Of a stretch of 56,654 nt of DNA, positions 18,579-28,868 are shown in pieces. Each line of letters opens with the position of its first letter. Within the stretch, counting starts at the first letter, position 1. Under the pieces are notes generated by a model. It had not been told where the DNA came from and did no database searches. It saw only the letters and a list, made by a program, of their open reading frames with translations. The position numbers were made by a program, and so were the translations under genes. This DNA is from Deltaproteobacteria bacterium (lineage in GTDB: Bacteria; Myxococcota_A; UBA9042): contig JACRCU010000484.1 in NCBI GenBank assembly GCA_016218865.1, positions 1 to 56,654 of the forward strand. Reading direction: 5' to 3'.

Positions 18579-19230
18579 CGACCCGTCGCTGCGGCTGGCG
18601 GTCACCGAGATCTACGCATCCATCCAAGGCGAATCGACCCACGCGGGTCGGCCGTGCGCGTTCGTCCGCCTGGCCGGCTGCCCGCTGCGCTGCACTTGGT
18701 GCGACACCGAGTACAGCTTCGCGGCGGGCGAGCGGCGGTCGATCGACGACATCTGCCAACAAGTCAACAACTTGGGCGTCGCGCTGGTGGAGGTGACCGG
18801 CGGCGAGCCGCTGGCGCAAAAGCCGACGCCAGAGCTGCTGCGGGCGCTGTGCGAGGGCGGCTTCGAAGTGTTGATCGAGACGAGCGGCGCCTATCCGTGG
18901 CGGCACCTGGACCCGCGGGTCAAGATCATCGCGGACCTGAAGTGCCCCGGCTCGGCCGAGTCGCACCGCAACCTGCTGCCCGAGCTGGCGCAATTGCGCC
19001 CACAGGACGAGCTAAAGATCGTGGTGGCCAGCCGCGGCGACTTCGACTGGGCGCTGCAGGTACTGCGCGGCGAGCTGGCCGGGGTGGCGGCGACGGTGCT
19101 GTGGAGCGCGGTGTGGCAAAATGTCGCACTTGCCGACCTGGCGGCGTGGCTGCTGGCCGAGCGCGCCCCGGGCCGCATGCAAGTCCAGCTGCACAAGGTG
19201 ATCTGGCCCGACCTCGATCGCGGCGTGTAG
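18571..19230 (+). CDS. queE: 7-carboxy-7-deazaguanine synthase (radical SAM)
   Basis: EIYASIQGESTHAGRPCAFVRLAGCPLRCTWCDTEYSF; EVTGGEPLAQK; DLKCPGSAE. Overlaps coaX by 8 bp. Confidence 0.9.
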   Translation: MSSDPSLRLAVTEIYASIQGESTHAGRPCAFVRLAGCPLRCTWCDTEYSFAAGERRSIDDICQQVNNLGVALVEVTGGEPLAQKPTPELLRALCEGGFEVLIETSGAYPWRHLDPRVKIIADLKCPGSAESHRNLLPELAQLRPQDELKIVVASRGDFDWALQVLRGELAGVAATVLWSAVWQNVALADLAAWLLAERAPGRMQVQLHKVIWPDLDRGV

Positions 19231-19238
19231 GCCGCAGT

Positions 19239-21359
19239 TCAAGGTCCGATCAAGTCGCCCACGTGCCGGTCGAGCCACTGCAGCTGCAGGAGCAAGACCT
19301 GCACCGCGTCCAGGGCCGGCCCGTACAGCTGGGGAGCGGCCGGCGCATCCTGCAACCCCGCCAGCGCCAAAGACATTCCGTAGGCCGCCCGGCTGCCCAG
19401 CAGGAGCGCGGCCAGCCCCTGGTCGCCTGGATCGTTGCCGCCCGCTTGGCGATAGCCCTGCCGCAAGGCGCGCGCCAGCTCGGGTCGCGCCGCCGGATCC
19501 TGGTGCGTAGTCAAGCGCTTCCAGTTGGCGGACGTCCGGCAGATGGCTTGGGCGAGATCGCTCTCTGGGAAGTCCCAGGCGGCGTAGTCGAAGTCCAGGG
19601 CGCCAACCACCCGTGCCTGCCGCCCCTCCCCCTGCCACTGCAGGTTGTGCCAGCCAAAGTCGCCGTGGACGATGCCATGCGGCCGATTCCGTAAGGTCTG
19701 CGCCAACGTACCGAGCCAAGGCTCCAGCAGGGCCTGCAGCTGGTCGCCCAGCGCCTCGCCCTGGTCGAACAGGCCCAGCTGAGCACGCAAAGCTAGCCAA
19801 TGGCTGGGGTTTTCGTGCAGGCGCAGCAGCGGCGCCACCGCGCTCGACAGGCCCTGCGGCGCGCGCTGCCAGCCACCGACGCGCTGCAACCCCTGATGCA
19901 ACTTGGCCAAGGCCGCGCCCATCGCCTCCGCCTGGCCGGGCTCCAGCTGGAGCAGGGGCTCCTTCACGGTCTGGCGCAGTGGCTGGCCGGCAATGGCGTG
20001 CTGCACCACTGCGAAGCCGCCGCCGCACGGCTGGGCCGCCTGACCCTGGCCATCGCGCAGCGGTTGCGGCACGGCCAGGCCCAAATCCGCTTGCCGCGCC
20101 AAACGTTCTTCCAGGTCGGCGGTCTGCTCCACGTGCTCGGCACTGCGCCGCCCGGGCAGATAGCACTTGGCGTACAGGTCGCTGGCGCCAGCCTGCTGCA
20201 GCTGGACCAGCAGGGCGTTGTGCCCCATGCGGAGCCGCGCCACTTGCCAGTCGGACCCGGTCGCCACTTGGGCAAGCACCTCCGGCACTTGCTCTAGAAT
20301 CTGCCGCACCGCCGTGGTGGCCTTGCCGGCCTGGGCGTCGACGCGACCGTCCAGAGCCATGGCGCGCTGCATCGCCGCCTCAGCCCGGTCGTCGTGGCCC
20401 AACTCGGCACAAACGCGGGCCATTTCCAGCCAAGCGCCGGCGTGCTCGGGGGCGCGCGCCAGCACCGACTCCAACAGCGGCAGCGCCCGATCGGCCTGAC
20501 CGCGGCGAGTGAGCGCGTCGGCCCAAGCCAGCAGCGTGCTCGGGGCCAGTGCGCCGCGGTTGGCCAGCGGCTCTAGCACGGTCACCGCGCGCTCGGTCTG
20601 TCCGCACAGCAGCAGCGCCTCGCCCAGCAGTTGCTGGAAGGCATCGACCTGCGGCCGCAGCTGCACCGCCTGATTCGCCGCCTGGCGCGCCGCCTCGGGT
20701 TGACGCAGCGCGACCCAGCGCACTGCCCGCAGCCCGGCCAAGGCGGCAGGGTCGGCGCCGGCCTGTTCCAGTGTGCTCAGCGCCCCTTCCATGGCGTCGC
20801 TGGCGCCCAACTCGGGGGCAAGTCGCTGCACGGCCGCCAGAACGAGGGGCGCTGGAGCGGCCGGTTGCAGGTCCAAAAGGCCCTGGAGCGCCTCGTCGGC
20901 CACGTCGAGTCGGCCAAGATCGGCCGCAGTATCGACAAGTTGCGCCCAGGCCTCGGCCGCGGTCGCGGGATCGTCGGTGGCCTCGGCCAGCCAAGCCAAG
21001 GCGTCGTCGCCGCGTCCCGCCGCCAAGAAGTCGTTCGCCAGCAGCAGTGCTGGGCGACCACCGCCGCGCGGATGCCGGGCCGCTCGCGCCAGCAGCTGCG
21101 CCCGCCGATCCGCGCGCGTCCCAGACAGTTGCGCAAGGGCCATCCAAGCGGCGGGGTCGTCGATACCGCGCTCGACGGCAGCTTCCAGGTGGTCGCGGGC
21201 CCCCTGGGGATCGTCCAGGGCCAGCGCCAGCTTGCCGATGAGCGCGTGCAGGGCCGCAGGATCCGCGTCGGTCCGCGCCAGCCCGGCCAGCGCCGCCGCG
21301 CGCGCCCCTGCCAGATCGCCCACTTGCAGGGCCTGGCGGATGCGGTCAGCGGGATGCAC
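19239..21359 (-). CDS. TPR protein fused to a C-terminal aminoglycoside-phosphotransferase (APH)-like kinase domain
   Basis: N-terminal TPR-like half; C-terminal Brenner-like loop IVHGDFGWHNLQW and ALDFDYAAWDFPESDLA. Confidence 0.75.
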   Translation of the reverse strand: MHPADRIRQALQVGDLAGARAAALAGLARTDADPAALHALIGKLALALDDPQGARDHLEAAVERGIDDPAAWMALAQLSGTRADRRAQLLARAARHPRGGGRPALLLANDFLAAGRGDDALAWLAEATDDPATAAEAWAQLVDTAADLGRLDVADEALQGLLDLQPAAPAPLVLAAVQRLAPELGASDAMEGALSTLEQAGADPAALAGLRAVRWVALRQPEAARQAANQAVQLRPQVDAFQQLLGEALLLCGQTERAVTVLEPLANRGALAPSTLLAWADALTRRGQADRALPLLESVLARAPEHAGAWLEMARVCAELGHDDRAEAAMQRAMALDGRVDAQAGKATTAVRQILEQVPEVLAQVATGSDWQVARLRMGHNALLVQLQQAGASDLYAKCYLPGRRSAEHVEQTADLEERLARQADLGLAVPQPLRDGQGQAAQPCGGGFAVVQHAIAGQPLRQTVKEPLLQLEPGQAEAMGAALAKLHQGLQRVGGWQRAPQGLSSAVAPLLRLHENPSHWLALRAQLGLFDQGEALGDQLQALLEPWLGTLAQTLRNRPHGIVHGDFGWHNLQWQGEGRQARVVGALDFDYAAWDFPESDLAQAICRTSANWKRLTTHQDPAARPELARALRQGYRQAGGNDPGDQGLAALLLGSRAAYGMSLALAGLQDAPAAPQLYGPALDAVQVLLLQLQWLDRHVGDLIGP

Positions 21360-22638
21360 GTTCGGCCTCGTCGACGTGGGCCTGCCATTGGCGGCAGGCA
21401 GCGGTCACCCGCGCCACACCAAGGCGCTCGGCCAGTTCGTGGGCGGCGGTCAGTTCGGCGCGCGCCTGCCGATAAAGGCCTTGAGCCGTCAGAACTTGCG
21501 CCACCACCCAGCGCGCCTGAGCGTGGGCCACCGGCTGCAGCAGCTCGGCCGCCAACTGCGCCGCGATCCGCGCGTCCTGCCGCGCTTCGTCGCTGCGCTC
21601 CTGCGCCAGCAGGGCCTGGGCCCGCGCCAGCCGCCCCTGCAGCTCGCGGTGCGGGTCGCGGTTGGCCTGGGCTTCGGCGATCCACAGCGCCGCATCGGCG
21701 TGCGACAAGCTGGGCTCCTGGTTGGCCTGCATAGCATCCAACGCCGCCTGCGCCAGGGCGGCCAGCTCGGGCCGGGTCCGCCGCGCCAGGTCACGCAACT
21801 CTGCCGCCGTGCTCGGGTTCTCTGGGTCCAGGCCCAGTTGCGCCAGCGCGCGCCACAGCCGCAGCTCGTCGCCCTGGGCGTCGCCCCACGCCAGATCGCC
21901 CAAGCCCAGGTCGCTCGCCTCGATCGCCTCGACGAAGTGGCCGCCCTGCACTGCCAGCCGCGCCCGCAGCCCGGCCGCCGCCGCCCGCAGCGCCGCCTGC
22001 TCGGGGGGCAAAAGCTGCGCCGTCCCATGCGCTTGCCTGGCATACTCCAGCGCCTGGCCGCGGTCGCCGTCCTGCTCGGCTTGCTCGGCCAGCACGCACG
22101 CCCCCTGCACCTGGGCGCCGCGGTCGCCGGCCAAGTGACCCTGGTCGATCAGCCCCTGTCCCACTACCCGCACGCCCTGGGTGTGGCCGCCGGTCACCAG
22201 CAGCGTCAGCAGCACCTGCAGCGTCGCCACCCGCGGCCGCGGATCGGCCAGCGCCGTGGCCAGGCGATCGGCCTCGGCGGCAAAGGCGATCGCCACGCGC
22301 GGCTCGGCCTCGACCGTGGCGGCCTGGCACAGCAGCCGGGCGCGAACCGCGCCATCCAGGTCCATCGCCAAGTACTTGCCCAGCACCTGCCGCGCCTCGC
22401 TCGGCTGGCTCAGGGCCGCCAACAGCTCCGCCAGGTGACTGGCCAGCAGCGCGCCCAGCTCGGGGTCGGCGGCGGCCGGGTCTTGCAGCAACTGCCGCAG
22501 GATGTCGGCGGCTTGGGCGTACTGGCCATCGGCCGCCAGCGCCAGCGCCCCGGCCAGAGCGGCGGCAAATTCCGGCGGTGCCTCGGCAGCGCGGCCCGGA
22601 TCGGCGCCTTCAGGGTTTTGATTCGGGTCCAGCGGCAT
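21346..22638 (-). CDS. TPR-like repeat protein
   Basis: Ala/Leu-rich helical repeats (AALAADGQYAQAADILRQLLQDPAAADPELGALLASHLAELL...). Overlaps the downstream TPR-APH gene by 14 bp. Confidence 0.65.
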   Translation of the reverse strand: MPLDPNQNPEGADPGRAAEAPPEFAAALAGALALAADGQYAQAADILRQLLQDPAAADPELGALLASHLAELLAALSQPSEARQVLGKYLAMDLDGAVRARLLCQAATVEAEPRVAIAFAAEADRLATALADPRPRVATLQVLLTLLVTGGHTQGVRVVGQGLIDQGHLAGDRGAQVQGACVLAEQAEQDGDRGQALEYARQAHGTAQLLPPEQAALRAAAAGLRARLAVQGGHFVEAIEASDLGLGDLAWGDAQGDELRLWRALAQLGLDPENPSTAAELRDLARRTRPELAALAQAALDAMQANQEPSLSHADAALWIAEAQANRDPHRELQGRLARAQALLAQERSDEARQDARIAAQLAAELLQPVAHAQARWVVAQVLTAQGLYRQARAELTAAHELAERLGVARVTAACRQWQAHVDEAERASR

Positions 22639-22733
22639 TTCGGCACCTCATCGCCGCGCCGACCTTGCCGCTGGGGCCGGGCTGTGTCAAGAAGCACACC
22701 ACCCGGCGCCGCGACGCGCACTTGCGAGACTCC

Positions 22734-24089
22734 ATGGCCAGCGCGCCGACTGTGAACGACGACCGACCCTTTGGCGTGCGCCTGCGCCAGGACCTGAACG
22801 CCCTGGTGCGCGGGCCGCGCGAGCTGTGGCTGCTGTTCGCCCTGAAATTCCTAGAAAGCGTCGCGCACTTCGCCATCTACAACCTGCTGGCGGTCTACCT
22901 GAGCGAGGACCTGCACTACGGCGACCAGCAAGCGGGCATCATCGCCGGCACGTGGCTGACCGCGGTGTCGATCGTCATGTTCTTCTCGGGTTTCATCGCC
23001 GACGTGATGGGCATCCGCAAGGCGATGCTGCTGGCGGTCTCGTCGGTGTTGGTGGGCCGCACCATGATGGCGGTGCTCCACGACCCGGTGCTGCCGCTGG
23101 TGGGCCTGGGCATCTCGACCTGGGGCGTGGCGTCGATGATTCCAACGATGACCGCTGGCGTGCGCCGCTACACCACCAAGGACACGGTTTCGTTTGGCTT
23201 TTCGCTGTTCTACGTGATCATGAACGTGGGCGCGCTGGTGGCGCCGCTGCTGGTGGGGTCGCTGCGCGGCTGGCTCAAAGCCGGCCTGGACTTCGACTTG
23301 TTGGGTCTGCACGCCCACTTCTCCACCAGTCAGCTGGTGTTCAGTGTCGCCTCGGCCGTGACAGCGCTGTCGGGTGTGCTGGCCCTGGGTCTGACCGGCG
23401 AGCCTGCCGTCGACAAGGACGCTCCGCCCAAAAACAATTCGCTGCTGGCCGTGCTGAAGGACGTGGCGGGCGAGCGGGCCTTTTGGGGCTTCATGCTGTT
23501 CGTCAGCCTGTTGGTGTTGGTGCGTTTGATCTTCCAGCACGCGCACTTGACGTGGCCCAAGTACACCCAGCGCGAGATCAGCCCGGACTTCAACTTCGCG
23601 TTTTACTGGGCAATCAACCCGGCAATGATCATCCTGCTCACGCCGTTGGTGACCGCTCTGACCCGGCGGCTGCCGGCGTTCTGGTGCATCGTGACCGGAT
23701 CGCTGATCACCACTGCCTCGGTGTTCTTCCTGGCAGCTTCGTCGGCGGTGTGGGCGCAAGTGGCCTTCATCGTGACCCTTTCGCTGGGCGAGACGCTGTG
23801 GTCGCCGCGTCTGTACGAATACACGGCCACCGTGGCGCCGCCGGGGCGCGAGGCGTCGTACATGGGCCTGTCGCAAGTGCCGATGTTCGTAGCCAAACCG
23901 GTGGTGGGTTGGATGTCGGGTTGGATGCTCGCCACCTGGTGCCCAGACACCGGTCCGCGCGACGCCCAGTTCATGTGGCTCATCATCGGCCTGACCACCC
24001 TGGTGGGCCCGTTGGCCATCGTGGGCTTGAAGAAAGCCATCGAAACGGGCAAGAATTCGCCAGGCAACGCTGCCACAGCCGCTGCGTAG
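22734..24089 (+). CDS. MFS transporter (POT-like)
   Basis: About 12 hydrophobic segments; FALKFLESVAHFAIYNLLAVYLSEDL; GFIADVMGIRKAML. ATG at 22734 chosen over the extended ORF start. Confidence 0.8.
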   Translation: MASAPTVNDDRPFGVRLRQDLNALVRGPRELWLLFALKFLESVAHFAIYNLLAVYLSEDLHYGDQQAGIIAGTWLTAVSIVMFFSGFIADVMGIRKAMLLAVSSVLVGRTMMAVLHDPVLPLVGLGISTWGVASMIPTMTAGVRRYTTKDTVSFGFSLFYVIMNVGALVAPLLVGSLRGWLKAGLDFDLLGLHAHFSTSQLVFSVASAVTALSGVLALGLTGEPAVDKDAPPKNNSLLAVLKDVAGERAFWGFMLFVSLLVLVRLIFQHAHLTWPKYTQREISPDFNFAFYWAINPAMIILLTPLVTALTRRLPAFWCIVTGSLITTASVFFLAASSAVWAQVAFIVTLSLGETLWSPRLYEYTATVAPPGREASYMGLSQVPMFVAKPVVGWMSGWMLATWCPDTGPRDAQFMWLIIGLTTLVGPLAIVGLKKAIETGKNSPGNAATAAA

Positions 24090-24219
24090 ACCGCGGTGAC
24101 GTCCTCGGGCGTCGAACAGTCACCGCCCGGGCCTGCCGCAGGTGGCACGCGTTCGCGGCGCACCCCATCGTGTGCAACGTACCCATTCGTCCCTATCCGT
24201 TTTTGGCAAGGAGTCGCTC

Positions 24220-27033
24220 ATGAAAACTCTGTTTCAGCACCGCCACTGGTCGCGCTATCTGGCGGGCCTGTGCAGCTTCGGCGCCACCATGTGCCTGGGT
24301 CTGCTGCCCGCGATCGCCGACGCGCCGCGCAAAGCGATGTTCTCGGCCAATCAGACCGGCACGCCCGCGCCGTCGTTCTTGAGCGGGGCCCTGGGCATGA
24401 ATGCCAGCGCCCTGGGCGAGGTCAAGCCCGACAACGACAAGGTGGCGATCCGCCTGGCCACCGACGTGTTCAACCGCGAGTTCCTGCTGCAGGCCGCCTA
24501 TACCGAATTCGAGGAAACGCCCAAGTTCCACGGCCTCAAGTCGCGCATCGTCAACTTTAGGAAAATGCACAACAAGGTCTACATGATCGAGGCGTCGGCG
24601 GGCAACACCGGCTCCGAGGACATGCCGACCACGCTGCTGCTGGCCGAGTTCCCCATCGTGGGCGAGACCGGCGACTGGGTGGAGATCGACTGGGGCGCGG
24701 GCATGAAGAACGTGTTTGCTTCCGAAGAGATGCACGCCTCGGACACTGGCGACGGCAGCCAGGCCACGCCGATGCTGCGCGCCTACAAGATCCGCTTCGA
24801 CTTCGTCGACTCGGCGGTGGTGACCAGCGAGAACCAGATCGTCATCCGCCAGGTCGCCCAGCTGGAAGTGCCCGATCGCCAAGGCGCCATGGAGCCCACG
24901 GTCGAGATCAAGTACTACCTGACGCTGTACCAGCCCGACAAGTCCTTCAAGCCCACGGTATCCAAGGGCTTCCAGAAGATGGGCTTCTTCGAAGTCGCAC
25001 CGCAGCTGGAAAAGGGCGGCGGTCAGGTCATCTATGCGGCCAAGTACAACATCGCCAAGCCCATCGTCTATGCCATCAGCGCCAACACCCCGGCCGAGTA
25101 CAAGAAGGCGGTCAAGGAAGGCGTGTTGTACTGGAACAAGGTGCTGGGCGAAGACCGCATTCAGGTGGTGGACGCGCCGGCCGGAATCGTGCCGCCCGAC
25201 TTCAACTTGAACATCATCCAGTGGATCAACTACGAGGCCGCGGGCGCTGCCTATGCCGACGCGCAGATGGACCCGCGCACGGGCGAAATCCTGCACGCCC
25301 AAGTGTACTTGCCCAGCTCGTTTGCCATCGGCGGCAAGGAGTTGGCGCGCGCCGCGGTGTTGCGCTCGCAGGCGGGCACGGTGGGCTCGGCGCCGCGGGC
25401 CAAGACTGCCGGTTTGGTGATGGGCGGCGGCAAGACCAGCCAGCTCTGCAACCTGGATCTCGCGGACTTTGCGTCGCATTCCATCGCCGGACTGGACGCG
25501 ATCCTCAGCCCCGAGGTGCCCGACGACAAGTTGCTGAAGGCGAGCCAGGACACCATCCGCGCCGTGGTGGCGCACGAAGTTGGCCACACCCTGGGTCTGC
25601 GCCACAATTTCGCCGGCTCGCTGGCCTCGAACCTGCCGCGCGACGAGGTCGACCAGATCTTTGCCGCCTACCTGGCCGGCAAGACCAGCCAGAAACTGCC
25701 CTCGTCCACGGTGATGGACTACCTGGAACAGCGCGAGATGATGATGATGGGCGACCAGATCGCCCGCGGCGTGGTGCTGGACTACGACAAGAAGGCCATG
25801 GCCGCGCTGTACAAAGGCAAGGACACGCCGCCGGAAGAAATGCCGCCGTTCTGCACCGACTCGGCCGTGGGCAAGTACCTGGACTGTCAGCGGTTCGACG
25901 CCGGCAAAAGCGTCATCTCGTCGCGCACCAGCCGGGTGGCCCTGAACAGCGAGCAAGTCGCGCAGACCGTTCTGGAAGTGGCGGTAGCCCTGACCAAGAC
26001 GCCGCCCAAGGGCGTGCAGCCGATGGCCGTAGAAAAGCTGTCGTTCAACCCGCAGGCGCTGGCGCGTTTCATCTTGGGCGAGCGGCACTTGCTGTTCGCG
26101 GCGCTGAGCGAGCAGGTCCAGCTGCTGGGCATCCGCCGCAACCTGGCCTTCGAAGGTCCGCTGCAAGACGAAGAGGCCAAGGTCGCCGAGCTGGAGTACC
26201 TGGCCAAGGAGTTCGAGGCTGCGGGCGGCGTGGCCAAGGTGTTCGCGCCCTTGCCGGCCGACTACGCGGACAAGGTCCTGGCGCACTGGAACGCGCTGCT
26301 GGCCGACAAGCGCTTCATCTCGGGCAAGCGCAAAGACGGCTCGACCTGGCAGTACAGCGACGCGGAGGTGGTCAAGCTCAAGAAGTTCGGCGAGATTCTG
26401 TTCGGCAAGATGAAGCGGTCGCTGGTGATCGAGGACATCCTGGTGATGGCCGGCGCGGCCTTTGGCGGCAAGCTGCGGCTGGTCGACCACGATCTGTCGC
26501 GCGATCTGGCGGCGGTGCTCGAGCAGCGCGGGCTGGAGATCATCACGGCCACCGTGCCCGGCCAGGACATCGTCGTGCCGCTCGACGGCCCGGCGTCCAA
26601 GTTTTTCGCCGAGCAGTTCATCGACGCCGAACAGGTGCAAGTACCCACAGTCAAGGGGATTTCTGGCGCACTCGGTGGCTTCCCAGAAGTGCCGCTGACG
26701 CCCAAGCCGGGCTCGGGTACGCCGGGCAAGCCGGCAGTGGCGGGTACGCCCCCGGCGACGCCTCCGCCCCCCAAGGTCCTGACGCTGCCGCGGTTTGTCT
26801 ATCCGCTGGAAATTCGCCGCGCCGCCGCCGGTCTGCTGGCGCCGGGACGCTGCAGTGCGCCGGAGTGGGGCCTGGCCGAGCGGGTGCGCTTGCACGTCAG
26901 CTACATGAAATTCGTGCAGGCCGCCCTGGCGGGCAAGCTTCCGCCCGGCGAGCTGCGCCCCGACGCGCTGCCGCGGCCGCTGCTGCGCTGGCTGGTCGAG
27001 ATGAAGATGGTCGAGGCGTCGATCGGCGGCTGA
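24220..27033 (+). CDS. Secreted zinc-dependent metalloprotease, DUF5117/DUF4953-like
   Basis: Zn motif VAHEVGHTLGLRHNFAGSL; signal-like N-terminus MKTLFQHRHWSRYLAGLCSFGATMCLGLLPAIA; SD AAGGAG at 24208. Confidence 0.8.
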   Translation: MKTLFQHRHWSRYLAGLCSFGATMCLGLLPAIADAPRKAMFSANQTGTPAPSFLSGALGMNASALGEVKPDNDKVAIRLATDVFNREFLLQAAYTEFEETPKFHGLKSRIVNFRKMHNKVYMIEASAGNTGSEDMPTTLLLAEFPIVGETGDWVEIDWGAGMKNVFASEEMHASDTGDGSQATPMLRAYKIRFDFVDSAVVTSENQIVIRQVAQLEVPDRQGAMEPTVEIKYYLTLYQPDKSFKPTVSKGFQKMGFFEVAPQLEKGGGQVIYAAKYNIAKPIVYAISANTPAEYKKAVKEGVLYWNKVLGEDRIQVVDAPAGIVPPDFNLNIIQWINYEAAGAAYADAQMDPRTGEILHAQVYLPSSFAIGGKELARAAVLRSQAGTVGSAPRAKTAGLVMGGGKTSQLCNLDLADFASHSIAGLDAILSPEVPDDKLLKASQDTIRAVVAHEVGHTLGLRHNFAGSLASNLPRDEVDQIFAAYLAGKTSQKLPSSTVMDYLEQREMMMMGDQIARGVVLDYDKKAMAALYKGKDTPPEEMPPFCTDSAVGKYLDCQRFDAGKSVISSRTSRVALNSEQVAQTVLEVAVALTKTPPKGVQPMAVEKLSFNPQALARFILGERHLLFAALSEQVQLLGIRRNLAFEGPLQDEEAKVAELEYLAKEFEAAGGVAKVFAPLPADYADKVLAHWNALLADKRFISGKRKDGSTWQYSDAEVVKLKKFGEILFGKMKRSLVIEDILVMAGAAFGGKLRLVDHDLSRDLAAVLEQRGLEIITATVPGQDIVVPLDGPASKFFAEQFIDAEQVQVPTVKGISGALGGFPEVPLTPKPGSGTPGKPAVAGTPPATPPPPKVLTLPRFVYPLEIRRAAAGLLAPGRCSAPEWGLAERVRLHVSYMKFVQAALAGKLPPGELRPDALPRPLLRWLVEMKMVEASIGG

Positions 27034-27101
27034 TTCTCTAGCCGAATCACGATCTTGCCGCTAGCTGGCGCCGCCCACCGGATGGGCGTATCATCCCCGC
27101 C

Positions 27102-28433
27102 ATGAACCGCTGGTCGTCGATCCTCGCCTTCGTCGCCTGCCTGGCCAGTTCGCTGGCGGCCCCTGCCTTGGCGGCCCCCAAGGCCGACTCGCCCAAGGTG
27201 GTGCGCGCCAAGGCCGAAGCGCTCAACGCCGAAGCCAAAGAAGCCTTCAAGTCCGGTCAGTTCGATCGCGCCGCCGAGCTGTTCATGCAGGTCTACGACC
27301 TGAGCAAGCAGCCGGCCGCCGTCTACAACGCCGCGCGCGCGCGCGAGCAGGGCGGCAAGCTGGTCGAGGCCAAGGCGCTGTTCGAGCTGTTCCTGCGCCT
27401 GGAGCGCACGGCCAAGGGCCAGGAAGACGCCAAGAAGCGCATCGCCGACATCGACGCCAAGCTCAAGCAAGATGCCGAGGACAAGGCCAAAGCCGAGGCA
27501 GAGGCCAAGGCCAAGGCCGAAGCCGAGCAGAAGGCCCGCCAAGAAGAGGCCGATCGCCGGCTGCGCGAGGCCGAGCAGAAAACCCGCGACGCCGAGCAGA
27601 AGGCCCGCGAGGCGCAGATCCTGGCCGAAAAGGAGCAGGCCGCCAAAGCCGAGGCCGAAGCCCGCGCCCGCGCCGAAGCCGAGGCCCGCGGGCGGATCGA
27701 GGCGGAAAAAAAGGCCAAGGAAGCGGAGTTGCGCGCCAAGGATGCCGAGGCCCGCGCCAAAGAAGCCGAGGCCCGCGCCCGCCAGGTGCCGGTGGGGCCG
27801 GCGCCAACGCCGCGCGCCAGCAACCCGCCGGCCGCGGACAAGACCCCGCCCGTAGCCACCGCGCCGCAGCCCAAGCCGCAGCCGGATCCGCTGCCGCCAG
27901 AGCCGACCAGCAAGAGCCTTTTGGGCGGCGTGGTGCTCGCGGCCCTGGGCGGTGCCAGCTTGCAGCAAGCCGCGCCCGACGCGCGCGCCAAGCCGGACTT
28001 GAGTTTTGGTGTGGGCGCCTGGGGTTGGATGTCGTGGGGCGCCAAAGGCGCCGCGCCGTGGTGGGCGGCGGTGTGCGAGGCGGGCTGGGAGGGCTACTCG
28101 GGCTTCTCGGTCAGCGGCACCGCGGCAACGCCGACCGGGCTGGTGGCGGGCGGCGGGATCGCGCTGCCCCGGCTGGCGGGCCTGATGGTGACGGTCAAGC
28201 GCCACCAGGTGCAGTTGGCCAACGGCAAGCCCGATTTCGGCTACACCACCTTGGGCGTCCGGGTGGTGGTGGCGCCCAAGACCACCGTGGTCGCCCTGGG
28301 TTTCGAGGGTCTGGTCGCCTCGGATCGCTCCGACGTGGACCTGAAAGCCACCGACGAGTTTGGCTACGGCCCCGTCGGCCGGCTGACCCTGGAATTCGGC
28401 TTCAATATCGCCAACGCACCCCTTTCGAAGTAG
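27102..28433 (+). CDS. Secreted TPR protein with long Ala/Glu/Lys-rich (TolA-like) helix and C-terminal beta-rich domain
   Basis: Signal peptide; TPR-like AKEAFKSGQFDRAAELFMQVYDLSKQPAAVYNAARAREQGGKLVEAKALFELFLRLE; repeated EAEAKAKAEAE/RAKDAEARAKEAEARA. Confidence 0.7.
   Translation: MNRWSSILAFVACLASSLAAPALAAPKADSPKVVRAKAEALNAEAKEAFKSGQFDRAAELFMQVYDLSKQPAAVYNAARAREQGGKLVEAKALFELFLRLERTAKGQEDAKKRIADIDAKLKQDAEDKAKAEAEAKAKAEAEQKARQEEADRRLREAEQKTRDAEQKAREAQILAEKEQAAKAEAEARARAEAEARGRIEAEKKAKEAELRAKDAEARAKEAEARARQVPVGPAPTPRASNPPAADKTPPVATAPQPKPQPDPLPPEPTSKSLLGGVVLAALGGASLQQAAPDARAKPDLSFGVGAWGWMSWGAKGAAPWWAAVCEAGWEGYSGFSVSGTAATPTGLVAGGGIALPRLAGLMVTVKRHQVQLANGKPDFGYTTLGVRVVVAPKTTVVALGFEGLVASDRSDVDLKATDEFGYGPVGRLTLEFGFNIANAPLSK
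27470..27785 (+). repeat. Degenerate GCC-GAG-GCC-AAG-like coding repeat (AEAK coiled coil)
   Basis: Approximately 100 codons of A/E/K/R low complexity. Confidence 0.7.
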
Positions 28434-28541
28434 CGCCGCTGGGGCCTTGCCGCCCCGATCCGGGCGCGCCGCGCCGCCAGCCGTTGCTGCAGGTGGGCGA
28501 TTGGGCTAGATTGCAGAGCAGACGCCGTCGCGTCGTGTGGA

Positions 28542-28868
28542 GTGCCTATGCCCGCCCAAAGTCGACTCGGCGACAAGTCGCAGGTACCGGCCGACGCCCA
28601 CGGCTGCCCGGCTTGCCCACACCCCTGCATCGGCCCGGCGGTCGCCGGCTCGCCCAACGTCAACGTGAACAGCCGCGCGGCACTGCGCGTCGGCGATCCC
28701 GGCGTGCACGCCGCTTGCTGTGGTCCCAACACGTGGACCGCGGCAGCGGGCTCGGGCACCGTCTTCATCAACAAGAAGGCGGCGCACCGCCTGGGCGACG
28801 CGGACACGCACTGCGGCGGCAGCGGCAAGATGGTCGAAGGCTCGGGCGACGTCATCACCGGCGGCTGA
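28542..28868 (+). CDS. PAAR-like domain protein
   Basis: RLGDKSQVPADAHGCPACPHPCIGPAVAGSPNVNVNSRAALRVGDPGVHAACCGPNTWTAAAGSGTVFINKKAAHRLGDADTHCGGSGKMVEGSGDVITGG: the G-S-x-x-V-x-x-N...A.R.GD pattern of PAAR proteins. Start is GTG 28542 or ATG 28548. Confidence 0.82.
   Translation: MPMPAQSRLGDKSQVPADAHGCPACPHPCIGPAVAGSPNVNVNSRAALRVGDPGVHAACCGPNTWTAAAGSGTVFINKKAAHRLGDADTHCGGSGKMVEGSGDVITGG

Noticed and set aside
24193-26895. 900-aa antisense ORF opposite the zinc metalloprotease
   Set aside because: Same artefact; HEVGHTLGLRH motif and SD support the plus strand.
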